NCBI RefSeq assembly: GCF_900156415.1
Contig: NZ_FTNM01000003.1
Coordinates: forward strand, 459,470-523,469
Direction: 5' to 3'
DNA: 64,000 nt
Source: Pontibacter lucknowensis
GTDB lineage: Bacteria > Bacteroidota > Bacteroidia > Cytophagales > Hymenobacteraceae
Every line of letters begins with the position of its first letter. The stretch's first letter is position 1. A program made the position numbers and the translations under genes. Under the pieces are notes generated by a model. That model was not told where the DNA came from. It worked only from the letters and a program-made list of their open reading frames with translations, and searched no databases. Shown here piece after piece: positions 63,865-64,000 of the stretch.

Positions 63865-63911
63865 GCACAACGTACTTGGCCATAAGGCGGCGAAGCTGGC
63901 TTATGGGTGTG
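63865..63911 (-). repeat. attC-like site interrupted by a group II intron
   Basis: It begins with GCACAAC (63865-63871), the exact complement of GTTGTGC in the site at 62638. The arms CCATAAG (63881) and CTTATGG (63899) pair around GCGGCGAAGCTGG. The far core (GTT....) expected right of about 63912 is missing because intron sequence starts there. Confidence 0.6.
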
Positions 63912-64000
63912 GTGTGCGCCCAGTATGGGCACCTGATACTAAAGGTATCATATTATTCCAGAGGGTGCAAGTCCCTTACAGGCGAGTTGGTGAAGCCTGT
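63912..64000 (+). mobile_element. Group II intron, 5' end (partial)
   Basis: GTGTGCGCCCAG or GTGCGCCCAG (63912-63923) fits the GUGYG 5' boundary, followed by the GCCC-AGTAT-GGGC hairpin and the domain I block AGAGGGTGCAAGTCCCTTACAGGC, all typical of bacterial group II introns. The rest, with the maturase/reverse transcriptase gene, lies beyond the window. It runs on the plus strand, opposite to the cassette genes. Exact first base uncertain by 2 nt; class not assigned. Confidence 0.75.

Larger units (their letters stand above)
60445..63911 (-). mobile_element. Integron-like gene cassette array
   Basis: Four minus-strand gene units (DUF1456; higBA; XRE/RelE; Fic) are each followed by a 50-65 nt hairpin site. 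Read on the minus strand, the Fic cassette (63870-62600) starts at core GTTGTGC and ends in GCACAAC. The RelE/XRE cassette (62599-61798) starts GTTACCC and ends GGGTAAC. The higBA cassette (61797-61060) starts GTTAGGC and ends GCCTAAC. Each pair is exactly complementary, as expected for R' and R'' of one cassette. Genes are single or toxin-antitoxin pairs, all in one direction. No integrase is in the window; it should lie right of 64000. The fourth unit has a decayed end. Confidence 0.7.

Overview
The window is a chromosomal segment of a Bacteroidota bacterium, most likely a Hymenobacteraceae/Pontibacter-type cytophagale (genus is inference). The grounds are gene content (TreS-maltokinase fusion, malate synthase next to isocitrate lyase, PagL-like, DUF1456, RluA-type N-terminal domain), promoters with the Bacteroidota -7 box TAnnTTTG, few strong Shine-Dalgarno sequences and many Cys-type lipoprotein signals. 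No rRNA, tRNA or CRISPR array was found. The heptamer AGGTATA/TATACCT is scattered at high density through genes and spacers on both strands.

Layout: 1-1731 is the end of a type III-like DNA methyltransferase plus a small PD-(D/E)XK-like protein. 1.9-10.1 kb holds housekeeping and envelope genes (cupin, lipoprotein/SCO/cytochrome c operon, DUF2267, DUF486, gyrB, CPBP protease, DUF302, PagL-like) and the wreck of a DUF5996 gene. 10.6-13.8 kb holds convergent ppk1 and ppx/gppA. 13.9-16.8 kb holds an M23 peptidase, an L,D-transpeptidase and a redoxin. 17-38 kb is a trehalose/alpha-glucan locus: treZ, GH57, treY and malQ on the minus strand, diverging from glgE, treS-mak and glgB on the plus strand, then DUF2179, MscS and a fused otsA-otsB. 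38-46 kb holds xseA/xseB, a RamB-like regulator divergent from aceB and aceA, and a CNNM/CBS protein. 46-51 kb holds an aldehyde dehydrogenase/SDR pair and HMG-CoA lyase with a LutA-like protein. 51-56 kb holds a cyanophycinase cluster with two unknown membrane proteins and a guanidino-modifying-type enzyme. 56-60 kb holds a TPR protein, a DUF3037/HipA-kinase pair, an orphan RluA N-terminal domain and a Tat-exported Gfo/Idh/MocA oxidoreductase.

The right end (60.4-64.0 kb) is the most striking part. Small minus-strand genes (DUF1456, HigBA, a RelE/XRE pair, a Fic protein) are separated by 50-65 nt hairpin sites that behave like integron attC sites. For three consecutive cassettes the first seven bases (GTT....) are exactly the reverse complement of the last core (....AAC), as the integron cassette model predicts. 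The outermost site is interrupted by the 5' end of a group II intron on the opposite strand. An integron integrase would lie beyond the right edge.

How the genes work together: TreS makes maltose from trehalose, maltokinase phosphorylates it, GlgE polymerises maltose-1-phosphate and GlgB branches the product; TreY/TreZ return glucan to trehalose and MalQ recycles short chains. OtsA adds trehalose-6-phosphate, but its fused phosphatase domain has Glu in place of the nucleophilic Asp. With ppk1/ppx and the cyanophycinase, the window touches three reserve polymers (glucan, polyphosphate, cyanophycin-like peptide). The aceBA pair and its regulator provide the glyoxylate bypass.
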